From Persicitalea sp963803495 (GTDB taxonomy: Bacteria > Bacteroidota > Bacteroidia > Cytophagales > Spirosomataceae), in NCBI GenBank assembly GCA_963803495.1, contig CAWDMP010000002.1, forward strand, positions 3,720,001 to 3,784,000: 64,000 nt of DNA, in the 5' to 3' direction. The position numbers and the translations under genes were made by a program. Every line of letters begins with the position of its first letter. Within the stretch, counting starts at the first letter, position 1. Positions 1 to 8,120 of this stretch are shown here, in pieces. The notes under the pieces are model-generated. The model saw only the letters and a program-made list of their open reading frames with translations. It was not told the origin of the DNA and ran no database searches.

Positions 1-1011
1 CTCAGCGGCGGCAAGCACAAGCTTATCGGCCGCACCTTTCTGTCGGCGCTCCTGGGGCTGATCCTCAGTATGCTGGTCATTGCGGGTATCCTGTACCTTC
101 TGTTGGGCGAAAGTTTCTATAGAGCGATGGTCACGGCTACGCCTTTTGCCGTCATCAGCAGCGCGGTGGCCATTCCCAGCGTGCGGGGGCTCGATTTGCG
201 GCGGCGGGAGTACATGGTGTACGAGTCGTCCCTGTCGGATATTTTGGGGCTAATGCTGTTCAATATCCTGGTCATTCCGAGCGGTTCGGGCTGGGAGGCG
301 GCGGGTACCTTCCTGAAAAGCACCACCCTGGTCGTCATCATCTCGGTGATCTCCTGCTTCGTGATTCTGTACCTGATCAGCCGCATCAACCACCACGTCA
401 AGTACCTGCCCATTATATCGATGCTGTTCATCATCTACGCCGTCGGGAAGCTGTACCATTTATCGTCGCTGCTGGCGATTCTGGTGTTCGGTTTGTTCCT
501 CAACAACACCGAGCTATTCGTGCGGGGAAAACTGAACGACTACCTCAAAAATGACCTCTTCGAGGACGAGCTCGAACAGTTCAAGAAGCTTACCGCCGAG
601 AGCGCCTTCGTCATCCGTACTTTTTTCTTTTTGCTGTTTGGCTACGCGGTCGACATTCGGGAGTTCGCCGACCTGGACGCTTGGATCGTGAGCGCGCTGA
701 TTTTGCTGGCGATACTGGGTACGCGTTACCTTACGCTCAAAAGCACCTTCCGGGGCAACCTGAGTCCATTGCTGTACATCGCGCCGAGGGGGCTGATCAC
801 GGTACTGCTGTTCCTGACCATTCCACCGGAGTACATGGTGAGTGGTTTTCGCAGCGGTATTCTAATGATTGTGGTGATCCTGACCGCCCTCACGATGATG
901 GTGGCGGTGATGACCTACAATGGCCCGTCGGAGGAGGAGGAAGCGGCACTCGCCGAAGCGTCAGAGGTACTGCAGGAAGGCCCAAAACGCCCGCCCCCGC
1001 AAATAGAATAG
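1..1011 (+). CDS. Cation:proton antiporter, C-terminal part (5' truncated by window edge)
   Basis: The frame is open from base 1, so the start lies outside the window; an internal ATG at 70 is not the true start. About 336 residues remain: a run of hydrophobic membrane segments, the motif YESSLSDILGLMLFN resembling the conserved ion-binding acidic segment of CPA-type Na+/H+ antiporters, and APRGLITVLLFL near the C-terminus, also typical of that family. It ends in an acidic, proline-rich cytoplasmic tail (SEEEEAALAEASE...). Expected role: inner-membrane exchange of Na+ or K+ for H+. The last 51 bases overlap the 3' end of a gene on the opposite strand. A second antiporter (NhaD type) follows at 1340, so the region concerns ion and pH homeostasis. 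The subfamily is uncertain. Confidence 0.75.
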   Translation, partial: LSGGKHKLIGRTFLSALLGLILSMLVIAGILYLLLGESFYRAMVTATPFAVISSAVAIPSVRGLDLRRREYMVYESSLSDILGLMLFNILVIPSGSGWEAAGTFLKSTTLVVIISVISCFVILYLISRINHHVKYLPIISMLFIIYAVGKLYHLSSLLAILVFGLFLNNTELFVRGKLNDYLKNDLFEDELEQFKKLTAESAFVIRTFFFLLFGYAVDIREFADLDAWIVSALILLAILGTRYLTLKSTFRGNLSPLLYIAPRGLITVLLFLTIPPEYMVSGFRSGILMIVVILTALTMMVAVMTYNGPSEEEEAALAEASEVLQEGPKRPPPQIE

Positions 1012-1284
1012 GGAGGTTTCGTTTTTGAAGGCCTCGCGCTCGAAAGAGATGTTTCGGTAAGCCCGGTAATGGTCGCGGTGCTGGATGAAGCGGATCAGGT
1101 ACTCGACCAGGTACCACACATAGAAGGGAATGAAGCCCATCTCCAATTGTTGCCGCAGGTGAATCTGCTCGTGGTGGAGCAGCACGGGACCCGGCTTTTT
1201 GTTTTTGATAAAAACAAAAGGAAAGATGGCCATCCCCGTGGCGCGCATAGAATTGACCCGAACTATAAACCCCTTGAATGCCAC
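961..1284 (-). CDS. Small zincin-like protein with HEQIH motif, conserved hypothetical
   Basis: A 107-residue protein starting with GTG at 1284; an internal ATG at 1248 (MRATGMAIFPFV) is an alternative start. It carries HHEQIH at residues 37-42, a HExxH-type zinc-binding motif, followed by a hydrophobic FYVWYLVEYLIRFI segment and a downstream FEREAFKNE acidic motif that could supply the third zinc ligand. This arrangement is seen in small M56/zincin-like proteins of Bacteroidota whose function I do not know. The gene converges on the antiporter and overlaps its coding end by 51 bases, so both protein tails are encoded on opposite strands of the same DNA. Protease activity is only inferred from the motif. 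Confidence 0.6.
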   Translation of the reverse strand: MAFKGFIVRVNSMRATGMAIFPFVFIKNKKPGPVLLHHEQIHLRQQLEMGFIPFYVWYLVEYLIRFIQHRDHYRAYRNISFEREAFKNETSLFYLRGRAFWAFLQYL

Positions 1285-1339
1285 TTTTTAATTTTTTATA
1301 CCTAACAACCAATAAAGAACAAACACTCCACATTTACCC

Positions 1340-2629
1340 ATGATCACGACAATTGTCATCATTTTTGTACTCGGCTACCTGGCCATTGCCCTCGAAGAAA
1401 CAATCCACATCAACAAAACCGCTTCGGCCTTGATCACCGGGGTACTCTGCTGGACGGCCTACGTGCTGTACAGCGCCGATAGCGAGATCGTAGTCGAAGA
1501 ACTTGCCGGCCACGTGGGCGAAATCTCCGAAATCCTGTTTTTCCTGCTCGGTGCCATGACCATCGTGGAGCTGATCGATGCTCACGAAGGCTTTGCGATC
1601 ATCACCGAACGCATCAAAACCCGCGATCCGATCAGCCTGCTGTGGATCATCTGCATCCTGACTTTCTTCCTATCGGCCCTGCTCGACAACCTCACGACCT
1701 CCATCGTGATGGTGTCGCTGCTGCGCAAAATAATGCCCGAAGGCGAACAACGCAAACTGATGGCCGGTATGATCATCATCGCTGCCAACTCGGGCGGTGC
1801 CTGGTCGCCCATTGGTGATGTATCCACAACCATGCTCTGGATCGGCGGGCAGGTGACCACGACGGCCATTATTACCAACCTTATTCTGCCCAGCATGGTT
1901 TCGCTGGCGGTACCGTTGCTGTACATGACGTTCGCCATGAAGAGCAGCCTCAAAGCCGTGCCCGTCATGTCGGGCGACGACACAGCACCAAAATTCGACG
2001 CCAGCAATGGCGTGTCACGCGGCCAGGGCCGGTTGATGCTGATCGCCGGTATTATCGGTTTGCTGTTTGTCCCAGCCTTCAAAACCGTCACTCATTTGCC
2101 GCCTTATATGGGGATGCTGCTCTCGTTGGGAGCGCTGTGGGTACTTTCGGAACTTATTCACAAGGATAAGGACGAGGAAGACCGTATTCCCTACACGCCC
2201 GCCTACGCCCTCAGCAAAATCGACGTACCCAGCATCCTGTTTTTCCTCGGGATTCTGGCCGCCGTGGGCGTACTCGAAGCTACCGAAGTACTCAGCGATC
2301 TGGCCGGACGCCTCGACGCCATGGTAGGTAACCTGGACGTGATCGTCGTCGTGATCGGTGCCGTGTCGGCCATTGTGGACAACGTGCCCGTCGTAGCCGC
2401 TGCCATGGGCATGTACAGCATGGATACTTATCCTACCGATCACAAACTGTGGGAGTTCATGGCCTACTGCGCCGGTACGGGTGGTAGTATGCTGGTCATC
2501 GGCTCGGCGGCGGGTGTCGCCGTCATGGGCATCGAAAAACTGGACTTCGTGTGGTACCTTAAGCGCATCGCGCTCCTGGCTATGATGGGGTACCTGGCCG
2601 GGGCGGGGGTTTATTTGTTGATGTTTTAG
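1340..2629 (+). CDS. nhaD: Na+/H+ antiporter, NhaD type
   Basis: A 429-residue polytopic membrane protein of the ArsB/NhaD ion transporter superfamily, with about eleven to twelve hydrophobic segments. Recognisable NhaD-type stretches include ALLDNLTTSIVMVSLLRK (residues around 115-132), ANSGGAWSPIGDVSTTMLWI, IVDNVPVVAAAMGMY and GTGGSMLVIGSAAGVAVMG. The two asparagine/aspartate-bearing re-entrant motifs (DNLT and DNVP) are the expected ion-translocation elements. It should expel Na+ or Li+ in exchange for protons at alkaline pH. It has its own 330-base leader after the CPA-type antiporter and is followed by a GC-rich palindromic gap. The helicase gene downstream is convergent. Length and motifs match the family well. 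Confidence 0.88.
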   Translation: MITTIVIIFVLGYLAIALEETIHINKTASALITGVLCWTAYVLYSADSEIVVEELAGHVGEISEILFFLLGAMTIVELIDAHEGFAIITERIKTRDPISLLWIICILTFFLSALLDNLTTSIVMVSLLRKIMPEGEQRKLMAGMIIIAANSGGAWSPIGDVSTTMLWIGGQVTTTAIITNLILPSMVSLAVPLLYMTFAMKSSLKAVPVMSGDDTAPKFDASNGVSRGQGRLMLIAGIIGLLFVPAFKTVTHLPPYMGMLLSLGALWVLSELIHKDKDEEDRIPYTPAYALSKIDVPSILFFLGILAAVGVLEATEVLSDLAGRLDAMVGNLDVIVVVIGAVSAIVDNVPVVAAAMGMYSMDTYPTDHKLWEFMAYCAGTGGSMLVIGSAAGVAVMGIEKLDFVWYLKRIALLAMMGYLAGAGVYLLMF

Positions 2630-2659
2630 TCTCGAAGCGACAGAGCGACAAAGTTTCAA

Positions 2660-2789
2660 AGCCACAAAGTGGGGGCGTGGGGGAGTGTAGGCAGTGGGGG
2701 GCGGTACCGCCCGTGCAGTTCTTTCGCTTTCGAAGGCAATCAGAGTAGGAGAACGCCCCCACTCCTACACGCAAAACACGCCCCCAGGC
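2660..2789. repeat. GC-rich palindromic word-repeat element between nhaD and the helicase
   Basis: The gap between the convergent genes is an imperfect palindrome. GGGGGCGTG at 2671-2679 is the exact inverse of CACGCCCCC at 2777-2785, and GGAGTGTAG (2682-2690) is mirrored by CTCCTACAC around 2763-2771. A small inner palindrome GCGGTACCGC lies at 2701-2710. The element ends right at the helicase stop codon and could act as a bidirectional terminator. It follows the same plan as other word-palindromes in this window but uses different words. Confidence 0.6.
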
Positions 2790-4121
2790 TTATTTTTTCT
2801 TCGCTCCGCGCCTGATCGGTCGTCCGTACTTGGCCATTTTTTCGGCGGCGATGTCGCGGCGGACGTTCACCTTTTTGTTCTTGTCTTTTTTCTCGTGAAA
2901 TGCCGGGCCTGCTTCGTCGCGGCTGGGCGCTTTGACAATGACGTTCCGCATCGTGGACTTGGGTACTTCGTCGCGGGTCAGGACGTGCGAGATTTCCAAC
3001 TGTTCCGGTAGCGGTTGCAGCGGGATTGGCTGCCCCATCAATGCTTCGATCTTTTCTTTGGATTCCGTTTCGGCTTCGGTAATGAAGCTGAGCGCGACGC
3101 CGTCCTTATCGGCGCGGCCCGTGCGGCCGATGCGGTGGATGTAGTTCTCGGGTTCTTCGGGAAGGTCGAAATTGATGACGTGCGATACCTCGGTGAGGTC
3201 CAGTCCCCGCGCCACGATGTCGGTGGCGATCAGTACCAAATCCTCGCCGTCCTGAAATTTGCGTACCGTCTCGAAGCGGTTGTTCTGCGCCTTGTTAGAA
3301 TGAATCACGCCTACCTGTTCGGGAAAGCGTTTTTCCATTTCCTCAAAAACCTGATCGGCCAATTTCTTGGTACTCACAAATACCAGTACCTTGCTCATCG
3401 CTAAATCCTGCGTGACGAGCATTTTCAGCAAATTGATCTTGGTATTGAAATTGGGTACCTCGTAGCCTTTCTGCGCGGTGCGTTCCACGGGTGTACCCGC
3501 CGGCGCGGCCTCGATCCAAAGCGGCGCGTTGAAGTGCACCGCCATCAGCGACTCCACTTCCTCGGTCATCGTAGCCGAGAAAAGCAGGTTTTGGCGGCGC
3601 GGGGGCAAGAGGTCGAGTACCGTATTCAACTGTGACCGGAAGCCCAGGTTCAGCATTTCGTCTACTTCGTCGATGACTAATTTCTTAATGCCCTTGGCCT
3701 TTAATGATTTATTCATCACCAGGTCGATCAGGCGCCCCGGCGTGGCTACCACCAGGTCGGCCCCATCGCTCAGCGCGGACATTTGAGTCTTGATATTGGT
3801 ACCGCCGTATACGCCCACTATTTTGAGGTCCAGGTAGCTTGCCAGTTCCTGGATCGTCTCCGCGACTTGCACCACCAACTCGCGGGTGGGTACCAGGATC
3901 AGTTGCTGCGGCAGGCGGTCTTTGGAATACTGCCACTGCCGCAGGAGCGGCAGCAAGTATGCCAGGGTTTTGCCGGTACCCGTCTGCGCGATCCCGCACA
4001 CATCGCGGCCCGACATCACGGCCGAAAACACTTTCTCCTGAATGGGCGTCGGCTCGGCAAAGCCCAGGTCGTCCAACGCGTTGAGCAGCGGCTTATTGAG
4101 GTTGAGGTCGTTAAAAGTCAT
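2790..4121 (-). CDS. DEAD-box family ATP-dependent RNA helicase (DEVD variant)
   Basis: A 443-residue SF2 RNA helicase. The start is ATG at 4121 (MTFNDL) because a TATCTTTG promoter box lies at 4126-4133, only four bases upstream; a longer reading from 4157 would run through the promoter. Motifs in order: Q motif (FAEPTPIQ, about 21-28), motif I AQTGTGKT (45-52), Ia PTRELV, Ib TPGRLID, motif II IDEVDEML, III SAT, V ATDIVARGLD and VI HRIGRTGR. Motif II reads DEVD instead of DEAD; the catalytic D-E and final D are kept. The C-terminal tail is lysine/arginine rich, as in RNA-binding tails of bacterial helicases. Expected roles are RNA duplex unwinding in ribosome assembly, cold adaptation or RNA decay. 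It is a single-gene transcript. Confidence 0.9.
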   Translation of the reverse strand: MTFNDLNLNKPLLNALDDLGFAEPTPIQEKVFSAVMSGRDVCGIAQTGTGKTLAYLLPLLRQWQYSKDRLPQQLILVPTRELVVQVAETIQELASYLDLKIVGVYGGTNIKTQMSALSDGADLVVATPGRLIDLVMNKSLKAKGIKKLVIDEVDEMLNLGFRSQLNTVLDLLPPRRQNLLFSATMTEEVESLMAVHFNAPLWIEAAPAGTPVERTAQKGYEVPNFNTKINLLKMLVTQDLAMSKVLVFVSTKKLADQVFEEMEKRFPEQVGVIHSNKAQNNRFETVRKFQDGEDLVLIATDIVARGLDLTEVSHVINFDLPEEPENYIHRIGRTGRADKDGVALSFITEAETESKEKIEALMGQPIPLQPLPEQLEISHVLTRDEVPKSTMRNVIVKAPSRDEAGPAFHEKKDKNKKVNVRRDIAAEKMAKYGRPIRRGAKKK

Positions 4122-4125
4122 GGCA

Positions 4126-4133
4126 CAAAGATA
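4126..4133 (-). promoter_or_regulatory. TAnnTTTG promoter box abutting the helicase start
   Basis: On the minus strand the bases read TATCTTTG, a perfect match to the Bacteroidota -7 consensus TAnnTTTG, followed by TGCC and then ATG. Transcription should begin at or within a few bases of the start codon, giving a leaderless or nearly leaderless mRNA. Confidence 0.75.
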
Positions 4134-4230
4134 GTAAATGTGGCGTGGTCGGAGCAACGATTGCCGCCTCGCCCGTCTGGCACAAAGTTTTCAGCGAGTA
4201 GCCCTGTCCATTCACTAACCAAACCACACC

Positions 4231-5088
4231 ATGAACTACGAAATCGATACCAAAGGACAAACCCAGGACCAGCAGCCCGGCCACGAGGCAGACATGAGCC
4301 CGCAACCGATCGTGATCCGCGACGGCTACCGGGGCAGCGGCAAGCTCGACGGCAAAGTGGCGCTTATCACGGGCGGCGACAGCGGCATCGGCCGCTCGGT
4401 GGCCGTCCACTTCGCCCGCGAAGGGGCCGACGTCGCCATCGTGTACCTCGACGAAAGCCAGGACGCCCAGGACACCCAAAAAATGGTCGAGGATGAAGGC
4501 AAAAAATGCCTGTTGATAAAAGGCGATATCCGCGAAGAAGATTTTTGTAAAAAAGCAGTCAAGCGGATCGTGGACGAGCTAGGCGGTCTCAACGTACTGG
4601 TCAACAACGCCGCCGAGCAGCACCCGAAGGAGGACATCCGCGATATTTCCAAAGAACAGCTCGAAGGTACCTTCGCCACCAATATCTACCCGATGTTCTA
4701 TTTCGTGCAAGCCGCTTTGCCGCATTTGCAGGAGGGCGACACGATCATCAATACTACCTCCGTGACGGCCTACCGGGGCAGCGCCAGCCTGCTCGACTAC
4801 TCCTCCACCAAGGGTGCCATCGTGGCCTTCACCCGCTCGCTCTCCGGCAACCTGGCCGACAAAGGCATCCGCGTCAATGCCGTGGCGCCCGGCCCCATCT
4901 GGACGCCGCTGATTCCGTCGACTTTCGAGTCCAAGAAAGTAAAAGGCTTTGGGGAAGACTCGCCGCTGGGCCGGCCCGGCCAGCCGTGCGAAGTGGCGAC
5001 CTGCTTCGTATTTCTGGCCTGTGAAGACGCCAGCTACATGACCGGGCAAGTACTTCACCCCAACGGGGGCGATGTTTTGAATACCTAA
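4231..5088 (+). CDS. SDR family oxidoreductase, YghA-like
   Basis: A 285-residue classical short-chain dehydrogenase with the N-terminal extension (QPGHEADMSPQPIVIRDGY) typical of the YghA/general-stress SDR group. It has the nucleotide-binding TGGDSGIG at residues 47-54, NNAAEQ for the Rossmann core, SVTAY then YSSTKGA with the catalytic Tyr and Lys, and a C-terminal GQVLHPNGG. The likely reaction is NAD(P)-dependent oxidation or reduction of a small alcohol or aldehyde; the substrate is not known. In many bacteria such proteins are stress-induced. It stands alone and is followed by a clear intrinsic terminator at 5139-5173. Confidence 0.85.
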   Translation: MNYEIDTKGQTQDQQPGHEADMSPQPIVIRDGYRGSGKLDGKVALITGGDSGIGRSVAVHFAREGADVAIVYLDESQDAQDTQKMVEDEGKKCLLIKGDIREEDFCKKAVKRIVDELGGLNVLVNNAAEQHPKEDIRDISKEQLEGTFATNIYPMFYFVQAALPHLQEGDTIINTTSVTAYRGSASLLDYSSTKGAIVAFTRSLSGNLADKGIRVNAVAPGPIWTPLIPSTFESKKVKGFGEDSPLGRPGQPCEVATCFVFLACEDASYMTGQVLHPNGGDVLNT

Positions 5089-5138
5089 ACGCAAGGCCGG
5101 TGCGGAGGACCGTACCGGTGTTTCGAGAATCTTGAATC

Positions 5139-5173
5139 AAAAGTCCGTGGCTTTCCAGTCACGGACTTTTTTT
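5139..5173 (+). terminator. Intrinsic terminator after the SDR gene
   Basis: AAAAGTCCGTG (5139-5149) pairs perfectly with CACGGACTTTT (5160-5170) around a ten-base loop, and the stem is followed by further T residues. It lies 51 bases after the SDR stop codon. Confidence 0.85.
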
Positions 5174-5299
5174 GTGGGCTAATGAAGTGATTGCCGCTCA
5201 TCACCGCGATAGCCCGCTCAGGAATACCGCTGCAACGCGCGCCCTTGGGTACTCCTCTTTGGTTCAAATCACTTATCCGTAAACAAAACTTCGATAGCC

Positions 5300-5702
5300 A
5301 TGAAGAATGTAAAAAAAATGCTTGCCGTTGCGCTGTGTAGCCTAATGATGTGGCCCGCCCTGGCGTCCCACGACCCCGACTGCCAACAGAAGAAACCGGA
5401 GACCTTTCGAAGTCGGAATGTACCGGGTCAAGGATTCGTTGAAGATGCGCCTGCTGATGGCCAAAAAGACTGGTGAGCGGGTGACACTCCGACTGCTCAA
5501 CCAACGGGGACAGGTACTGCACGAGGAGGTAGTGGGCAAGCGCCGACAGAAGTACAGCCGTGACTTCGACTTCTCCCAAATCAAAGACGGCCGCTATACG
5601 ATTGAAATCGTCCACCAAGACGAAGTAGTACGCCGGTCGATCAACCTGACCACCACCGACCTGGTCGAGACGCCCGCGCGTACGCTGGTCGCGATCAACT
5701 AA
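5300..5702 (+). pseudogene. Small secreted beta-protein, copy 1, broken by a +1 frameshift
   Basis: ATG at 5300 opens a signal peptide (MKNVKKMLAVALCSLMMWPALA). The reading frame then shifts at a T-run near 5405: dropping one T joins ...KKPETF to EVGMYRVKDSLKMRL and restores a 133-residue protein ending at 5702. Past that point it is collinear with the intact paralogue at 5831-6316, sharing LLNQRGQ, LHEEV and QKYSRDFDFS..KDGRYT.EI. The pattern resembles the beta-sandwich seen in T9SS C-terminal sorting domains and in small secreted Cytophagales proteins, but no function is known. The frameshift may be real or a homopolymer error, since similar indels hit essential genes elsewhere in this window. 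Confidence 0.7.
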
Positions 5703-5736
5703 CGGGCAGCCGATTCTTGCCACCCCTTCTTCTTAC

Positions 5737-5781
5737 ACCCGACCCGCTTTTCCAACACGTACTTGGAAGGGCGGGTCGGGT
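5737..5781. terminator. Strong hairpin between the two secreted-protein paralogues
   Basis: ACCCGACCCGC (5737-5747) pairs exactly with GCGGGTCGGGT (5771-5781), and the stem extends inward through TTTTCCAA/TTGGAAGG. There is no clear T-tract on the plus strand, so a terminator role is probable but not certain. Confidence 0.55.
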
Positions 5782-5830
5782 ATTTCGTCCGTTGCGCTGC
5801 GCTCGTCAGCCACGCCTAAAACCCTGCCTT

Positions 5831-6316
5831 ATGAAAAATACCCTAATTCTCAAAGTCATCGTATTACTCGTACTATTCGTCGGTTCAAACGCCGAGGCTC
5901 AAAAAGTGAATCGAAAGAATTTTCGAAACTTCAAGGAGCTGCCCGCTACTACGTTAGGTAAGCTATTTCACCGATCCAAACCCGGCACTATTCGTTCCGA
6001 AAAAAATCCTCTTCCTGTTTTTGAAGTCGGGATATACCGGGTCAAGAAATCACTGACGATGCGGTTGGTGATGGAAAAAAAGTTAGGCAAAACCGTGTTC
6101 GTACGGCTGCTGAATCAACGGGGACAGACCCTGCACGAAGAGGTGCTGGATAAGCGAATGCAGAAGTACAGCCGTGACTTCGACTTTTCCCTAATTAAGG
6201 ACGGCCGCTATACCCTGGAAATATCCGATGGATACGAAGTGGTGCAGAAAGTGATTAAGCTCAGTAGCGTGGAAATAAGGGAGATACCCAGGCGGACGCT
6301 GGTCGCGGGGCAGTAG
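5831..6316 (+). CDS. Small secreted beta-protein, copy 2 (intact)
   Basis: A 161-residue protein. ATG at 5831 is chosen because it begins a clean signal peptide (MKNTLILKVIVLLVLFVGSNAEA, then QKV); an upstream in-frame start at 5717 would run through the hairpin. After a basic linker (KVNRKNFRNFK) the rest forms alternating strands: FEVGIYRVKKSLTMRLVM, VFVRLLNQRGQTLHEEV, SRDFDFSLIKDGRYTLEI. The last motif, polar strand then GRYTLEI, recalls T9SS-type C-terminal folds and other extracellular beta-sandwiches. It is a tandem duplicate of the broken copy at 5300-5702. Probably exported to the periplasm or outer surface; function unknown. Confidence 0.75.
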   Translation: MKNTLILKVIVLLVLFVGSNAEAQKVNRKNFRNFKELPATTLGKLFHRSKPGTIRSEKNPLPVFEVGIYRVKKSLTMRLVMEKKLGKTVFVRLLNQRGQTLHEEVLDKRMQKYSRDFDFSLIKDGRYTLEISDGYEVVQKVIKLSSVEIREIPRRTLVAGQ

Positions 6317-6332
6317 GGATTCTTGCGGGAGC

Positions 6333-6776
6333 TCAGTTCTCGCGGATGATGACTACCCCAACGATGATCAGCGCAATCCCGAAGATTTTCATGGCGTTGA
6401 CCGAACTCTGCTCTTCCACCAGGACATCGAAATGTTCCAGCACGACGGACATGACCATTTGCCCGGCCACCACTAAGCCGAAGGTCAGACCCGGCCCTAG
6501 TTTAGGGAAAGCATAGATGATGACCGTGACGTAGACCGCGCCCATAATGCCGGCAATCCAAAGGTAAGGCGGCGCGTCCCTGATTCCGGTCCAGGACACC
6601 GACTGTCGGGTGACGAGGAGGTACAGGATCAACCCGATCGTGCCCACCAGAAAAGAAAGCGTGGAGGCATAGGCGGGACTTTCCGCCGATTCACCCATCC
6701 GGGTGTTCATGCCGGCCTGGATGGGTAGCAAGACGCCTAGGACAAAGACGATGATGATCCAGATGAATTGACTCAT
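6333..6776 (-). CDS. DMT-superfamily transporter, YdcZ/DUF606 type
   Basis: A 147-residue membrane protein; ATG at 6776 (MSQFIWIIIVFVLG) is preferred over a distant upstream start. Five hydrophobic segments and the motifs QAGMNTRMGESAESPAYASTL and LTFGLVVAGQMVMSVVLEHF match the small YdcZ/DUF606 branch of drug/metabolite transporters, which may act as homodimers. Substrate unknown. It lies just upstream of, and in the same direction as nothing obvious: the MFS gene next to it is transcribed on the same strand and ends 122 bases before this start, so the two could be cotranscribed. Confidence 0.75.
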   Translation of the reverse strand: MSQFIWIIIVFVLGVLLPIQAGMNTRMGESAESPAYASTLSFLVGTIGLILYLLVTRQSVSWTGIRDAPPYLWIAGIMGAVYVTVIIYAFPKLGPGLTFGLVVAGQMVMSVVLEHFDVLVEEQSSVNAMKIFGIALIIVGVVIIREN

Positions 6777-6898
6777 GGTACTTGCTAACGAAAAATGTTT
6801 TGGAATTGGACAGGGAGTCAAGGCTCGAAAATGACACTCGACTAGGTACGCTTATTTCAGAATCGGTTTGCCCGTTGCAGCAAAAGTACCTTTGAAGC

Positions 6899-8062
6899 TC
6901 AGTACTTCGGCCGCCGGGCTTGTCGGGCAATGATCACCGCCATCGCCACAAACAGCAGCAGGACAAAAGTCAGCCCGATGCGCAGGTCGAAGGCCTCTGC
7001 CAGGTACCCGATCACGGGCGGCCCCACAAAAAAGCCCGTATAACCGATCGAGGTCGCCATCGAGATACCCAATGACGGTGTGATGCCCCTCAGGTTTCCG
7101 GCCTGTGAAAATACCAGCGGGATGATGGTCGATAAGCCGATGCCCGCCAGGAAAAGGCCCACAAAAGCACTCCATACCGTGGCGAATCCCAGGACCAGCC
7201 CCAACCCCGCCGTGGCCAGCAGGGCGTCGATCAGCATGAGTTTTTGCATTCCGATTTTGGCCGTAGCGTAGTCGCCGAACAGGCGGCCGACGGTCATGGC
7301 CAGGCCAAAAACACCGAAGGCCCAGGCGCTCACCACGTCGGTTTGGCCCACGATGGTGTGCATGTAAATGGCCGACCAGTCCGTGATCGACCCCTCGCCC
7401 AACATACAGCAGAAAGCGATGATGCCAAACGGCAGAATCGCTTTCATCGCGCTCAGCTTGTCGGTGCTGGCCGCCGCCGTACTGGCGGCGACCGGCTCGG
7501 GTACTTCCTGAATCAGATGATAGGATACCCACCCCACCAACACAATTCCCAATGCCGACAGCGGTACCAATTGATAAGCAAACGAGATATTGTAGAGCGC
7601 ATACGGCCGCCCGACAGGGCACCCAGCGCCATACCGATGCTGAAAGCCGCGTGGAAACGAAGAAAATATGACCTTACCCCACTGCCGCTCGACCAGCACA
7701 GCCTGGCCGTTCATGGTGACGTCCATCGCGCCGGTGGTCACCCCCAGTCCGAAAAAACAAAGCCGGATCACCCATTCCTGTTGCGAAGCTGCAACCAGCG
7801 GAATGGCCACGCAGAAAAATGTCGACATGATGACCAGGATGCGGTCGGAGCCGAAGCGGTCGCTCAACCAGCCTGTGGCAGGCATAGACACCAGGGAGCC
7901 AAGGGCGATGCAAAACAGGATCGTACCCAACTGAGCATTGTTGACGCCGAAGTAGTCCTGCAACTCAGGCAAGCGGGCTGTCCAGTTTGTATAAAGAAAG
8001 CCGTTAAGAAAGAAAAGTGACGATACCGCCACCCGACTGATGAGGAGCTTTTTTGGTTGCAT
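6899..8062 (-). CDS. MFS transporter with two compensating frameshifts
   Basis: About 387 residues from ATG at 8062 (MQPKKLLISR). Twelve hydrophobic segments, GWLSDRFGSDR in the loop after helix 2 and NGQAVLVERQWGKVIFSSF are typical of major facilitator proteins related to the sugar/FucP-like branch. Roughly 18 residues between 7656 and 7603 read as nonsense (PRGFQHRYGAGCPVG). In the adjacent frame the same DNA reads HAAFSIGMALGALSGG, the expected helix 5. An extra base near 7656 and a missing base near 7603 therefore cancel out. This leaves an open frame but a scrambled helix, and most probably reflects two sequence errors. Substrate not predictable. Confidence 0.75.
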   Translation of the reverse strand: MQPKKLLISRVAVSSLFFLNGFLYTNWTARLPELQDYFGVNNAQLGTILFCIALGSLVSMPATGWLSDRFGSDRILVIMSTFFCVAIPLVAASQQEWVIRLCFFGLGVTTGAMDVTMNGQAVLVERQWGKVIFSSFPRGFQHRYGAGCPVGRPYALYNISFAYQLVPLSALGIVLVGWVSYHLIQEVPEPVAASTAAASTDKLSAMKAILPFGIIAFCCMLGEGSITDWSAIYMHTIVGQTDVVSAWAFGVFGLAMTVGRLFGDYATAKIGMQKLMLIDALLATAGLGLVLGFATVWSAFVGLFLAGIGLSTIIPLVFSQAGNLRGITPSLGISMATSIGYTGFFVGPPVIGYLAEAFDLRIGLTFVLLLFVAMAVIIARQARRPKY

Positions 8063-8120
8063 GGCGTGGTGTACCGGAACTTTCAAAGATTCCTGCCGGA
8101 ACTAAGTACGTCCAGTTCAT

